NCBI GenBank assembly: GCA_000697475.1
Contig: JNEU01001064.1
Coordinates: forward strand, 1-64,000
Direction: 5' to 3'
Length of the DNA: 64,000 nt
DNA from: Lichtheimia corymbifera B2541
Lineage: Eukaryota > Mucoromycota > Mucoromycetes > Mucorales > Lichtheimiaceae
Shown here: one piece after another, positions 21,904 through 33,745 of the stretch
Layout: each line of letters starts with the position of its first letter
Numbering within the stretch: the stretch's first letter is position 1
Notes under the pieces: generated by a model
What the model saw: only the letters and a program-made list of their open reading frames with translations
Databases searched by the model: none
What the model was told of the DNA's origin: nothing
Position numbers and translations under genes: made by a program

Positions 21904-24074
21904 AATAACAATCGTTGATGCCGGTGTTGCGTATGCTAAAAGATAAGGAGGGGGATATGTAATAATATATGTACGTCTCTGATGATGGTGGATTACAAGC
22001 GGTGGTGGGTATACGTCGTGTTGATGGAGGTAGAGGACGATTGCGATTATAAATGTAAAAAAGATGTGGGTAGCAAAAGAGAGTAGTATACCAGCAAAAG
22101 AAGAGAAAAAAGAGAAATGAGAAAAGAGGACAAAAGAAAAAAAGGGATGTCTACTATGTTTGACCATTTTTGTGTGTTTACTCCCCTTTCATCCAGATCT
22201 CCTTTTTTCGCATGTTGTTGAAACAAACACACACAACGCCTTTTTTTCTGCTGTGCACCGTCACCCCTAAACAAAGGGATCCAATCACGCTCCTTTTATG
22301 CAAATCGCTCATCCATCCTTTATAAATGCGATCAGTAATATACATGCCCACATTAGTTTATGATCCAAGAATAACATAATCGACCTTTAAAAGCGCTTGT
22401 TTTGAAGCTCGACTTTTTATTTTCAAGCCAAACATGTTGCTTTCGGTGGTCACAGCTGCTAGTAGTCACCGCATCCTCCTCAATTAGCTAGGCGACGTAA
22501 GAGAACGTTGACCAATGCATCTGGAGACTTTCTTTAGGAATGATGTGGGCTTGTTGGTGGTGGCAAAAACACCCTTTTCAATGTTGGTAGACAACGAGCC
22601 ATTTATGCTACTGGGTTGACCGTCCATCCAAAAACTGAAACCTTAATAGTCATGATGGCATGCTCGACACTGTCTTATGATAAGCCAAAGGCAATCAGCT
22701 TTTGCACCTTATGCTACATACATAGCAACCTGCATCCATAACGCAGCTTTGATGCAGATGATGATATCTACTCCCGACGTTAGGTGTACATTTTCGCATG
22801 AGAACATTCCCATATGATGATATTCCAGTGACTCACTGAGTATAAGCGGGATCACGTCAATTGATCTAAAAGGGTATGAGGGTGCGTGATAGAATGCCAC
22901 TGGTCACGTACACGCCATCATAGAAAATGTTGATCCATGATAAGATGCATTGCATCGGGTCATCGGCCATCGGCCATCGGCATCGCTTCATATCGAGACA
23001 GTAGGTGCTACAATCTAAACACCAATAAACGTTGGCTGCAAAGCGTTTGTGTTACCCAAGCCGCATACGTACTTTGTTGCTTAACTCATGACCAATTTAC
23101 TGATATGAACGCGTTTACCAGGCCTTTGCTTGAGAAAAAAGCATGCTTATGAGGAGAACTTGCAATGCTCAATGAAAGGAGGGATGAACATGAAGACAAA
23201 GATTGTACATATCGCCTAACCTAAGCAATCATTAACATGCCTCACTCACTCAACAATGGAAGCTTCCACTTTCTTGCATAACAACCTGCTTAATCCATTT
23301 TCGGGTATGACTACAATAGTGGAAGCATAACCTGCTTAAAGAGTGAAGAGGTCAGTAGAAGAAAAGAAGCAATAATCACTGATCTTCCCTTTTGAGGCGG
23401 CCAAGAGAAATTGTGTTACACTAAGCTGTGGGAGTGCTGGTTTGGGTGTTTTGACCAGCTTGCCTGCTCTTTTGTCGTTTTCCTTCCGAGATCATCCGTG
23501 CTTGGCGTGTGCAGCATACAACATCAGGTTTGTAGTATTATAGCGATTACTTCAACAAAGTACAATTTGTATCCATCACAGATATTATACCACAATTGCT
23601 GATAGCAATGGGTGCTATGTAGGCAAGATCCTCTAATAAATAAACAACTCATACATGATGGTCCGATCCTGCTCACACTGTGGTGCCGAAAACGTGGTAG
23701 TCAGGGTTTGGGGGAGATGGGGGAAAAGAAACAAATGAAGAATAATCTGTGTATTGGGGGGTGGGACAATTTTCCCTCCACTTTATTTCTACATATATCT
23801 AACAACCAAAAGAGATAATGCCCTTGGTCAAGGGCCCCCACGGGAATGAGTTGTTGACACCATAAAGGCGACAGACCATGTATGTTGTGTAACGTGTTGT
23901 GTCTTGGGGATTGTTGTTCGGTGGTCATAAGTCATGACAAGGTTGGTCATCTGCTGCACACATCCGAAATGTCATCAATATATATGGAAACCTACTTCCT
24001 TCATCATGCAGATGCTCGCTTAACAGTGGTGTAAAATGTGGCTATTAATGTGGCGTTGTGGTTCCAAAGAATCA
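21904..24074. other. Upstream region of the CHS7 copy and intergenic DNA of unit 2
   Basis: 21904-22369 duplicates the CHS7 leader and promoter. The remainder to 24074 parallels 17316-18953 of unit 1 with many substitutions and indels, and shows no gene of its own. Confidence 0.5.
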
Positions 24075-24082
24075 TATAAAAA
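24075..24082 (+). promoter_or_regulatory. TATA box of the unit-2 zinc-finger gene
   Basis: TATAAAAA, 61 bp upstream of the ATG at 24136. Confidence 0.7.
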
Positions 24083-24135
24083 TGTGTCCATTCTGATCGT
24101 GGCGGATGCCCTTATTCTTCTTTGATTCAACAACA

Positions 24136-24858
24136 ATGGACCCTTTTTCAATGACTCCCCCACCACCGCTTTCCCACTCCCCAGCAGTCAGCACGCCTTC
24201 ATCCGAGTTCACGGTTGACAGCTTTTTTTCTCCTTCAATTCCTTTCAACTCGCTGGGTGCTCACGAACCAATCGTTGCTACTTCACCCAGGGCAACATGG
24301 CCCAGGATTAGCAATACGGCACCCAAGGATGATGTATACCGTGTTATGCAAGCCGTGGCTATCGATGTTGTGCAAGTCATCATGACCCACTATGCCCATC
24401 AAGGTGGTCTTGCAAATCGATCTCTGGTATTAGGAACGGCTGATCAAGCCGTAAAGTTTTTGACGGATGATCCATGTTTGCAGCAAGAATATTACAGGGA
24501 CGTCGTGTATGAGCTTGATAAACTCATTATGCAGCAACCACGTTCCTGGACTCCTATTCAAGCGCCGACACCAGAGACCACCACAGTAGTGACCAATGAT
24601 AATGAGATGCCGCCATCATCGGCACCACCATCAGCACCACCACCACCACCACCATCAGCAGAGGCATCCACAACTCGAGCTACGTCATCCGTTAAAGCTG
24701 CTAAGAAAAGTGTGTGCGATCATTGTGGGATTCCACTTTCACGAGGGGATGCAGTAAAACGTCATTGGCGTGAGTCATGTACCTTCAACCCCGAGTCAAA
24801 GAAGAACAAGAAACGATTGCAGCAGCGCGTTTTATATGTGGGCAACCAGCAGCATTGA
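24136..24858 (+). CDS. C2HC zinc-finger array member 2 (intact)
   Basis: Single-exon gene, 240 residues, start MDPFSMTPPPPLSH chosen because a TATA box sits 61 bp upstream and the ATG is shared with member 3. Three parts: a variable N-terminus; a predicted helical domain at about residues 65-140 (AVAIDVVQVIMTHYAHQGGL, then FLTDDPCLQQEYYRD); a Pro/Ser/Thr linker with a proline run; and one C-terminal finger CDHCGIPLSRGDAVKRH-x4-C, i.e. C-x2-C-x12-H-x4-C. A basic KKNKKR tract follows. A single finger of this form may bind DNA weakly, or mediate dimer or protein contacts. I do not recognise the family beyond the finger; there is no signal peptide or membrane segment. Its unit-1 twin is broken. 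Confidence 0.75.
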   Translation: MDPFSMTPPPPLSHSPAVSTPSSEFTVDSFFSPSIPFNSLGAHEPIVATSPRATWPRISNTAPKDDVYRVMQAVAIDVVQVIMTHYAHQGGLANRSLVLGTADQAVKFLTDDPCLQQEYYRDVVYELDKLIMQQPRSWTPIQAPTPETTTVVTNDNEMPPSSAPPSAPPPPPPSAEASTTRATSSVKAAKKSVCDHCGIPLSRGDAVKRHWRESCTFNPESKKNKKRLQQRVLYVGNQQH

Positions 24859-26965
24859 CTATTATTCACCTTGACAACTACTTTTGTATGCCATTTTTTA
24901 TCATCCTTTTCATTTCATCTTGATTCATGCCTTAATTTATTTTCTTTACCGCCATCCATTTCATCTTGATTCTTCTTCTTCATGCCCTCTTCCTTTTTTA
25001 CATAGTATCTCTTCTTGCACACCACATTTATGTATATATACATACTCATACCTTCTCCGCGGACTTTTTTTTTACTTGTATGATATCATCGCTGTATATG
25101 CATCACCATCCTCTCATCATAAAGCCATACTCATCTTTCATTGTACCTATGATCATACTTATGTAAATAAACATCTTGATTTGTATATACGCTGTCGACC
25201 GCGTACTCGTTTTCATATCATCCACAACAGCGGATGCATTTACATATCGAGGCATGAAGCCGTATGTATCTTTGAAGGGATCATGCGATGTTCAGCATCG
25301 GGTGCCAAGTAATTAGCATGCATGCATGCATACTACAAGTACATGGAACACCAATAAATGTGTGAGTCTAATCCTCATCCATTATACCGGGAAAGCTGCC
25401 TAAAGATGTATGCATGATGACTTCCTCGAAGATTCTATTATCGCAATGATCCACGTGGTACTCCAATGCGACCCTTTACATTCCACCATTGCTGTCACCC
25501 ACCTGCATCACCTCACACAGGTAGCGTGTTTTGGTGAAACCAATGACAAAGAAGAATGAAGTTGATGCTGATGCTTATAGCACCTGGTTATGACCAGCAA
25601 TGAAAGATCGATAAAAGAGGTCTCCAAAGCCAATGCGTGGTGCTGATATTAAAATCTTTGTTATCGTGGTCGTAGTGCTCTTACATTTCACCCAATCACC
25701 GATGGATCCGCAGCGTTTATATATGCCCATGTCCATGGTATGTATATTATCAGCAGTGAAGCACTCAATCGACGATTACGTGGTCCCTAAAATGTAGAAC
25801 TTGGTATGCAGTAAAAACCAAGTGAAGATAGTGATACTACCAAAGTCATGGTTTTCCACTTGGAAACATATTGGATTCGATAAAGGTAAAAGGCTGCACG
25901 CACACGCCATATACGCGGGATGGCTCCTTGCTTAATAATTGAACCTCTTAGCAACATGTCTGCAGGCTTCATCACGATGCCATGATTTAAAATAGATACA
26001 CGTCACGTCATCATTGCTACGTACATGTTCATCAATAAGTGTGGGAACGAGGCATTTATGCATCCGGCCCCAAATACTGTAAGAGGCTGTAGCTTATGGT
26101 TAATCACCACATACCCATTCGGTTACAAACGTGTAGGAGGATGAGGCATGAAAACGAAGCATCGATTGTATATAGCAATGTCAGAACCTGTGGCATCTTC
26201 ACCCGGATAATGTGGAGCATGATATCCCTAAATGGATCCTGGCTGGTAATGCCGAGGCACAAACGCACATCCTCCCCCAAGCTCCAAGCACACAACAACA
26301 AATCTGTGTCCTTTCTAAAATGCCGATCCCCCGTTTTTGGGTGTCTTGAAAGCAAGATCGATTTACACTTGGATCTCTTGTTCCCATGGTCTAATGCCAA
26401 AACTTCCCTTATTATAATAATGTCATGCCACATTTCACGGTTCTAGGGTTTTGCGATTGCTGTCTGGAGCACATTCAATGGGTGTCAATTGGTATACGAT
26501 ACGTGAGAACGGTTGTTTTTCATCACAAGGTTTAGCAAAGGAGTGTTCATTTCATCTCGATATTGTAATTGGCTTGTCGCGCCACCACCAACCCATTGTA
26601 TTTTTGGCGTTGATTGGTTTAGATAATGGGGGAGAGGAGGGAGAGGATAAAATAAATCTTCATATCTACACAAACAATGATTGGTGCAAGAAGCCAAGTT
26701 TTCTGGTGGATGAAGAAGAGGCACACTCGGATATGGAAGGCGGTGATATTGATTAAGGTTTGGAAAAGTAGATGAGCGGGCTCTCGAAAGGGAGAATGGG
26801 AGGTAATATAAGGTCTTGGGGGATCACCGTGCATGATCCAATATGCCACACACAGGTCAGAATATCCAAATAAAACTATTGTAGTGGGGACGGTTCGATT
26901 AATGGAGCATCTCTATCCTCGTTGTCATTCGGGCAGTCTTTCTATTTCAGCAACTGATGATACGA
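24859..26965. other. 3' flank of unit 2 and spacer, no gene seen
   Basis: Holds the conserved block at 25341-25441 described under unit 1. The duplicated similarity fades near 26290. A frame at 26451-26756 (101 codons, acidic end) has no paralogue in unit 1 and no recognisable domain; I leave it out as a gene. Confidence 0.4.
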
Positions 26966-26973
26966 TATAAAAA
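26966..26973 (+). promoter_or_regulatory. TATA box of zinc-finger member 3
   Basis: TATAAAAA, 51 bp before the ATG at 27017. Confidence 0.7.
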
Positions 26974-27016
26974 GGGGTACCAATTTATGCCCAGGTTGTG
27001 TTGTCTTGTCACAACA

Positions 27017-27655
27017 ATGGACCCTAAATACATTCCTTACCACCACCACCACCACTCCTTGCCATCATCTGTTGCTAATACCCATGCTGGCGATCCCATG
27101 TTACCACCCGTCCCTCAAGACCATTCAACAAGCACGATTGACCAGCTATCAACAACATCCGCACAAACATTACCGGTATCTGAAGCTTGCTGTGTAGCGT
27201 CAGACGTGGCCCACGTGGTTAGCCAATGTTCTCAAAGCCAAGGTGGCCTTTCGAATACCGAGCTTGTGTCCCAAATGGCATCTTGGGCGATCACTTTTAT
27301 CACGGATGATCCTTTTCTTCGTGAATATTATTATTGGCTTACGATTTACCGACTATATACGAATGACGCGCAGTGGGATTGCTCGTCTCATCATCCTCTG
27401 CTGGAAACAGCACCATCAGAAACGGCACCATCATCACCATCGTTGTCATCATCATCATCATCTTCATCACCACCACCAGAATCGGCATGCTCACCGCTCA
27501 CAATCAGCGACGTATCCAGTGATGGAACAAGATCCGCGTGCGATTATTGTCATCGTACCTTTTCACGAAGGGACGCATTACAGCGTCATCTCGATAAAAC
27601 GTGCACGTACAACAAAGGATACACTTCACAGCATGTCTTTTCCGCATTCGAGTAA
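27017..27655 (+). CDS. C2HC zinc-finger array member 3
   Basis: Single exon, 212 residues. Start MDPKYIPYHHHHH follows the same ACAACAATGGACCC context as member 2. The helical domain aligns with the other members (VASDVAHVVSQCSQSQGGL; ITFITDDPFLREYYYWLTIY). A Ser-rich linker leads to CDYCHRTFSRRDALQRH-x4-C (C-x2-C-x12-H-x4-C) and an end TYNKGYTSQHVFSAFE that is almost repeated in members 4 and 5. Members 3-5 form a subgroup distinct from the unit 1/2 pair, so the array grew by at least two rounds of duplication. Function unknown; a nuclear regulator is the obvious guess from the finger alone. Confidence 0.72.
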   Translation: MDPKYIPYHHHHHSLPSSVANTHAGDPMLPPVPQDHSTSTIDQLSTTSAQTLPVSEACCVASDVAHVVSQCSQSQGGLSNTELVSQMASWAITFITDDPFLREYYYWLTIYRLYTNDAQWDCSSHHPLLETAPSETAPSSPSLSSSSSSSSPPPESACSPLTISDVSSDGTRSACDYCHRTFSRRDALQRHLDKTCTYNKGYTSQHVFSAFE

Positions 27656-29225
27656 TATACTATAATCCTCTATACCAATCATACACTATACCTTCATCAT
27701 CATTGGCATTTTCTTTGATATTCTTCTCATTATGCATGATGCTTTTCCCCCTTATTATATGTTTCCCCCTCCCGATACCACTGATTGCTATGTATTCCTC
27801 CACCTCATTTAAGATATGTTGCCTATATTATGCAGACCCGTATTATTATCCCATAAGATGTTCTTGACAACGCATTGTTTTTATCTCATATAAAGGATTT
27901 CATCAATTACAGGGACTATTGCTTGTTTGTCATACTTGAAGGAGGGAAGGAGGGAGCCATCTCGATATAGAAATGGGGAGTACTATTCTAGATGATGCTT
28001 ATTTACGACGGGTGGATAGCATTCCTGCCAGAAAAGGTAACCGTAACCAGACATCAGAGGAGAATATGAACCAAGTTTCCAATCCAATGCGATCTCATGC
28101 TGCTGATGAAACAATGTAGCCTTCAACGTCGATTAACTGCATCCAAGTAAACATCGAGGTCAAAGAATTGGTCTGCGATTGCCCCTTCTCTTGGATGGAA
28201 AATCATTGCTGTATCGTCTTTTAAGTGAAATGCTGGTGTTGATACGTCTTAATCGCCGTGATATCCATCATCATCATCTTGCAGTGAATGCTCTGTGGTA
28301 TGTGTGTATGGCGTCTCGATCAAGGGGAGTCATCGTGTCGTAAGCTTTACTGTCGTGTATTGACCTGCGTTCTCTATAGTATAACGTGTATTGCCGTTCT
28401 TCTTCTGCGCACTATCCAGCTGCGATTGTCGGTTGATGGAGGTCGTTGAGTTGCCCCATTCATCTTGTAGCCAAAACAACCGTCGTGATGCCTTGTTGAT
28501 TGTAGCATTTGTGAACAATAAAGTGGTGGGCCTTTGGAACCCTTTAACGTCATAAACGTCGTGTTGGTCGTACTTTTAACTTTGTGTTGGACTCGTTCAG
28601 CCGCAAGATGGTGGTGGGAATTGTGACATGGTTGAAAACGGTGGAGGAGCGGAGGAAGCAGTGTCGTTTGTGGTCACCTTCACGTTTCAGCATCAATCTT
28701 CCTCAGTCAATGCTTGGCCCAAAATGTTCTAGACCACAGCCACGGCCAAGGGGCGTGTGCACAATCCAACATCTCGGATCCTCTGTGCCAAGGTCATCTT
28801 TACTGTCCGCTTTTGCGTCCTGAAAATCTCATGCACTGGTCTAGACATACAATGTCATTCATCCATGCCGGAGTAGTCAATAGAATATCTACCGCTTTTA
28901 TTAAACGCCACTTTTTTTTACTATTGGACGTGGAGGATGACGATAATGAGGTGTCAATAGGTTACATAAGAACGTTAATATTTGAGCATGAAATCGGTTG
29001 TCAAGCAATAAGCTAATAACCAATGCTGCATATTGGTTACAGACTTTGACGAATGATAGCCTTATATGAAGTCAGCTGTCCATCATGACCTTCGGTATTC
29101 TACCAGCGAAACGTTCGTGTGAAAGTGTAAAAAAGGGAACCGTGTGCTGGCATCTGCAAGTCAGGAGTCATCACAGACTTCATACCGATTGCCTAGGCCA
29201 TCAAACGGCTATGATCTCATCGTCA
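27656..29225. other. Spacer between zinc-finger members 3 and 4
   Basis: No supported gene. Short frames on both strands lack family counterparts. Confidence 0.5.
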
Positions 29226-29234
29226 TATAAAAAA
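29226..29234 (+). promoter_or_regulatory. TATA box of zinc-finger member 4
   Basis: TATAAAAAA, placed as in the paralogues relative to where the N-terminal alignment predicts a start (about 29285). Confidence 0.6.
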
Positions 29235-29410
29235 CCTCATGATAATACGCGTTCACGTAGATTGTGCGTTCTATTGATTGTGTCATATCCTCTGTGTTCA
29301 TACCCTACGATTTCTTGCTACCTGTCAAACCGAATTCTGTAATAGAGCAGAACCCTGCATCGTCTCCGGATCCGCTTTATCAAGTACCGTTTCAAGGTCA
29401 TTCCTCCATT

Positions 29411-29932
29411 ATGCATCCTCAAAGTGTGTCGGATACAGATCAGCGAAGACCTACTATACCTCCAACACTGGAACAACTTGATTGCTGTGTGGCAATGCAA
29501 ATAGCTCAGGTTGTCAAGGAAGTTTGCATACACCAACAAGGTGGGCTTGCAAACCCTGATCTTGTGTCTCGAGCGGCACACTGGGCAATCACCTTTATCA
29601 CGCATGATCCTTTCTGTCGCGAATATTACTATTGGCTTACCATCGATCAGCTATCTACGCATTACACGCAATCGCATCATTTGCCTCGAAATTCCTCGGC
29701 AACAGCAACATCAATTCCAACACCACCACCAACACCAGAACCACAAGAAGTACCATGTTCTCCGCCCCAAACCGGCGATGTATCCAGTAACGGAGGCATA
29801 TCACCAATTATGACATGCCATCATTGCCAACGTACCTTTTCGCGAACGGACTCATTAAAGCGTCATCTCAAGCGGACTTGCACTTACAACAAAGGATACA
29901 CTTCACAACATGTCTTTTCTGCAATCAAGTAG
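29411..29932 (+). CDS. C2HC zinc-finger array member 4, start uncertain
   Basis: The frame is open from 29264 and encodes a paralogue of members 3 and 5: CVAMQIAQVVKEVCIHQQGG, ITFITHDPFCREYYYWLTID, finger CHHCQRTFSRTDSLKRH-x4-C, end TYNKGYTSQHVFSAIK. Upstream residues (VFIPYDF) align with member 5's IFTPYGSF, so the ancestral protein began near 29285, but no ATG is there (sequence GTCATATCC). I give the first in-frame ATG, 29411 (173 residues, MHPQSVSDTD), which keeps the helical domain and finger. Either a shortened protein is made, a non-ATG start is used, or the gene has just lost its start. Confidence 0.6.
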   Translation: MHPQSVSDTDQRRPTIPPTLEQLDCCVAMQIAQVVKEVCIHQQGGLANPDLVSRAAHWAITFITHDPFCREYYYWLTIDQLSTHYTQSHHLPRNSSATATSIPTPPPTPEPQEVPCSPPQTGDVSSNGGISPIMTCHHCQRTFSRTDSLKRHLKRTCTYNKGYTSQHVFSAIK

Positions 29933-32900
29933 AAGCATAACCTATTCCAAGCATCTCTTATATATCCCCATTATCATCGATTGAGCTATCTTCAATGTTT
30001 ATGATATGCTTTATTTATTCCCCATGCCCTTTCGTCCGATATCCCTGTCCTTTTTATGTATATACCATCTCATTTAAGATACCTATGATTTTCTGCACAA
30101 GGAAAGCACTGTCACGTAGTTTATTTCATCAACAAAGATTTCCGCTTGCTGGTACATACTTCACAGAGCACCAATTGCCATAGGCTTATGGGGGATATGG
30201 ATAGTACTATTACAAGTTGCTTCTTTTTATAGCATGGAAAAGAATGGTATGGTAGTTGTCACGAGATCCTTTTTGAATTGTGGAAAGCAAGTAATAGAAA
30301 AGAGAGCACATTCATTGTTTCAACCTTTATCCCAACTCACAATGATCCAGCATAATGCTCAACAGCGGATCATTTAGAGCAATGCGAGCCATGAGCATAT
30401 GGGTACTAATTGAAGCCGTTTTTTCCGTGACATGATACAGGGGTTGATGAAGGAAAGTTCCATGGTCACTGATGTCAGCTGTGTGCCAATGATCCGCTTG
30501 TGCAAGGGGGGGTTATTGAATGTTGTTGTACACTCATCATCATTTATGATATTTCGCGCGAATCCGATTGCGACCACTAGGACATGACACGGTATGCTGT
30601 GGAAAATATAAAGACACGGCCCTACTCCCGTCACTGAAGCGAGGCATTCCTAGTTCAGGAAATGGTGTCTTGCATAAGTGCACGTGTTAAATAATCAAAC
30701 TACAGCAGTGCCTTATAGAGGAGGATGATGTGATCTACAGTGCTAATACAAAAATGGAAGAACGAGTGGTTTCCGTTTTGGGACATACGGACATGAACAC
30801 ACAAGAAGGCGAGAACACACTTTAACGGTAGACATGTCTTCTACCCAAGGTAGGTGAGAGGAAAAATGATAGCAAGAGAAAAAGAGATTCGAGAAAGATG
30901 ATGATGATGAATGGCGCTGCCATCAAGATAATGCCGGTCAATCACATCATGATCATCATGATCATCATCATGAATGATCTCTATGGCTATGCCAGGTTTA
31001 TAAACGCTCAATCCTAATACCCAACCACTCACGTATGGGTCATTGCTGGTTTTGAAAATGGGATGATGAAATTGTATCCTTGGTCAAAAGTGCAGAGGGA
31101 GATAGCTTTGGACATGCTTAATATGCTCAATGACGATGATCCATGGCGCTGCTGTTAGAAGGCACTATCACTTTGCAAGTGTAATTAGAAACATGTTGTT
31201 TCATTGGATTGCCTTTCCTTTATTTTTATTGCATCGAGATCATCCAAACAGGTAATGGCTGACATGCACATTTTCAGCTATTTGAACGTCATGCCCGAAA
31301 GGGACATTTGGCGTGACACCAAAACGCTCCTTCGGGAAGTAAAATAGACGCAGGCACATGGATCCCCGGGAAGTAAAATGAAATCGTGCACAGACCATGT
31401 ATTGGCTTGTCAGCTTTGTTTCCGACCTGGATGTTGTACACCTTCCACCATGGCTCGAATTTGCTTATCAGCAATGTCATTGAATCCTTTCCAAGTATCC
31501 ATGGCAACAACCATCACGTGGTGCGTGAAATGACGTAAAAGTAAAGAACGTGACGTTGTTTGCGTGTTTGTAGCAACAACAGCGTTTGGAGTATGTAGCC
31601 AGGACAACTGTTGATCTCAGCCAAAGCCAGCTCTGTTTCTCCGGATCAAGACCGTTCAATTCCATCGTCCATGTCGACCACTTGTGGGAAGTGTATACAA
31701 GTAAATTAGAATGGGGAATCGCTACAACTATGTGGTTTCACTTGGGTGCTTCGATTGCAGTAGCGTGCTCTTTATTTTGGACATCTCAAGAGGTATGTTG
31801 GCATGTTCTAAATTGATACTGAACACTAATTGTCTACTTTAGATTCGACCATGACTGGGCAAGGTTGGCGACGGGGATTGCATGTTATTGGACCTTCCAC
31901 CTTTGTCTTGCACTGTTCCTCCTCCTTTGTCTCGTACTGTTCCTAGATACACCCTCGTCCCAGTATTGTTTCTAGTAATACGTATGGCTATGGCTTTCGG
32001 GCAGTCGGTGTGGGTCCAGGATTGTTACTGGGGGATGCTGGTTCTTCGAAGGGGAAACGGATTCGTATCGGTTCAATCGATTTATAGGGTGGGCCTCATG
32101 AGGGCATTCAGTGTGCAATTATCCGCTGGCCAGAAGAAACTTGGACTACACAAGCCGTCAAGTAATTGGATACCAAAACCTTCTCGTGATCACAGCTGGA
32201 TGTTATCCCCAAGCAATAGACAAAGCATTTTGTTGTTGGATATCGAATACAATTTACCTCTTTGATAAACATACATCATTGAAATCTCACTAAGACATCA
32301 AATATATGAGTTTCATGGATAATAGATGATGAAGATGAGGAAGAGAAAAAGAACCATTGAATAGGAATGCTGGTTCTAATATTGCATATGCTGGTGGGGG
32401 TTTTCAAGGAGAAAGAGATAGGCTTGTTGATGCATATTAGGTAGCGGATTTTAACATTGCACGCAAGTTATTACTGCGATAAATGAAAAAAGATATAAAG
32501 GTAAAAAAAAGGGGTCAATCCACTACGGAAATCGTTTTGCTTGGTCAGTCATCTAGGAGACGGGAAGGCAGAGCGTAGGATATCACGCACACGACAATGC
32601 GCCCCAAACCCCGATCGCCCATATTCTGGATCGATCACGCAAGACGTGGGCGATCATTGTACGTTGATGAAGCAATAGGTTTTTTTGTAGGAGTATCCCT
32701 TCGGTCAGGGTCCAGATTCATTTGAGTGTGCAATATACAGTGACAAGACGAATAGCGTGACTATAGCAGAGTGTCTTCTTGTAGAGGGACTAAGGCACAC
32801 AGGTGTGTTACAATTACTATCCAATCAGATCACCAGGGAGAACATGATTGAGCAATAGGGTGCAAGGAAGTGAACCTTCCAAAGAAAGGTGCAAAATACT

Positions 32901-33023
32901 ACCATATATAGTCAACAACCGGACGTGTGCGGTCCGCTTGTTTGTTTCACACGCCGGTGTTGAAAGTGTCATGGGAATATGCTGTCAGTAGAATACACTC
33001 GCATGCATACCTACATTTTATTA
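29933..33023. other. Long spacer without a recognisable gene
   Basis: About 3.1 kb. Between 31290 and 32300 both strands have medium frames interrupted by stops (plus-strand 31882-32265; minus-strand 31289-31665). These could be a decayed gene or retroelement, but I recognise no domain. 30890-30980 is rich in GATGAT/CATCAT triplets. Confidence 0.45.
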
Positions 33024-33029
33024 TATAAA
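33024..33029 (+). promoter_or_regulatory. TATA box of zinc-finger member 5
   Basis: TATAAA, 47 bp before the ATG at 33071. Confidence 0.7.
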
Positions 33030-33070
33030 GGGCTGATACTACCATGTAATTCGAATGCTGTATTGTCGCC

Positions 33071-33745
33071 ATGTATCCGATATTCACTCCTTATGGCTCC
33101 TTTCCAATTGCTACCACAATCAATGCTAGCACAGCACTAGATAATGCCACTGCCTCACATCCTACCTTGTCAAGTTTTGTTCAAGATCATTGCCCGATTT
33201 CGGATCTTCCTTGTGTATCTGACACCGATCAGTTACCAGCAACCCAATCAAGGACATTACCAACACCAGGAGATCTGGATTGCTATGTGGTGGCTCACGT
33301 GACCCACGTTGTCAAGGAATGTTGCATGCACCGGCTTGAGAATACTGAGCTTGTATTCCAAATGACATCTTGGGCGATCAACTCTATCACGGATGATCAT
33401 TTTCTTCGTAAATATTACTATTTGCTTACCATCCAGCAGCTATATATCCAATATAACACGCAGGGGGATGATTTGCACCAGATTTCCTCACCAATAACAA
33501 TGGCGGAAATAACAACGCCACCAGCACTATCAGCATCATCACCATCCTCACCGACATCCGAAGCCGTATCATCGCCACTCACAGTCAGTGATGTCTGCAG
33601 TAGCAATGGAAGTATACCAAAAGCAGCGTGCGACTATTGCCAACGTACTTTTTCAAGAAAAGATGCATTAATGCGCCATCTCAAACGAACGTGCACATAC
33701 ACCAAAGAGCACACTTCCCTGCATGTTTTCTCAGTGGCAGAGTAA
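33071..33745 (+). CDS. C2HC zinc-finger array member 5
   Basis: Single exon, 224 residues, start MYPIFTPYGSFPIATT. The helical domain is present with a small deletion (KECCMHRLENTELVFQM lacks the Gln-Gly-Gly found in other members) and reads SITDDHFLRKYYYLLTIQQL. The linker is Ser/Pro-rich. The finger CDYCQRTFSRKDALMRH-x4-C and the tail HTSLHVFSVAE match members 3 and 4. It is the outermost of the array; QCR7 follows 630 bp downstream. Function not recognised. Confidence 0.72.
   Translation: MYPIFTPYGSFPIATTINASTALDNATASHPTLSSFVQDHCPISDLPCVSDTDQLPATQSRTLPTPGDLDCYVVAHVTHVVKECCMHRLENTELVFQMTSWAINSITDDHFLRKYYYLLTIQQLYIQYNTQGDDLHQISSPITMAEITTPPALSASSPSSPTSEAVSSPLTVSDVCSSNGSIPKAACDYCQRTFSRKDALMRHLKRTCTYTKEHTSLHVFSVAE

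Larger units (their letters stand above)
21154..26290. repeat. Tandem segmental duplication, unit 2
   Basis: Second copy of the 5-kb unit. Landmarks match unit 1 at an offset near 5054 in the CHS7 part and about 5.1 kb later on (GGCATTTATGCATCCGGCCC at both 20.90 and 26.05 kb). Its right end is blurred; similarity fades between 26250 and 26300 (GCACATCCTCCCCCAAGCTC against GCACACCCCCAACTCCAC in unit 1). It carries a truncated CHS7 and an intact zinc-finger gene. Confidence 0.88.

Noticed and set aside
31289..32265. Medium frames on both strands between array members 4 and 5
   Set aside because: Interrupted by stops, no domain recognised; only noted as possible decayed sequence.
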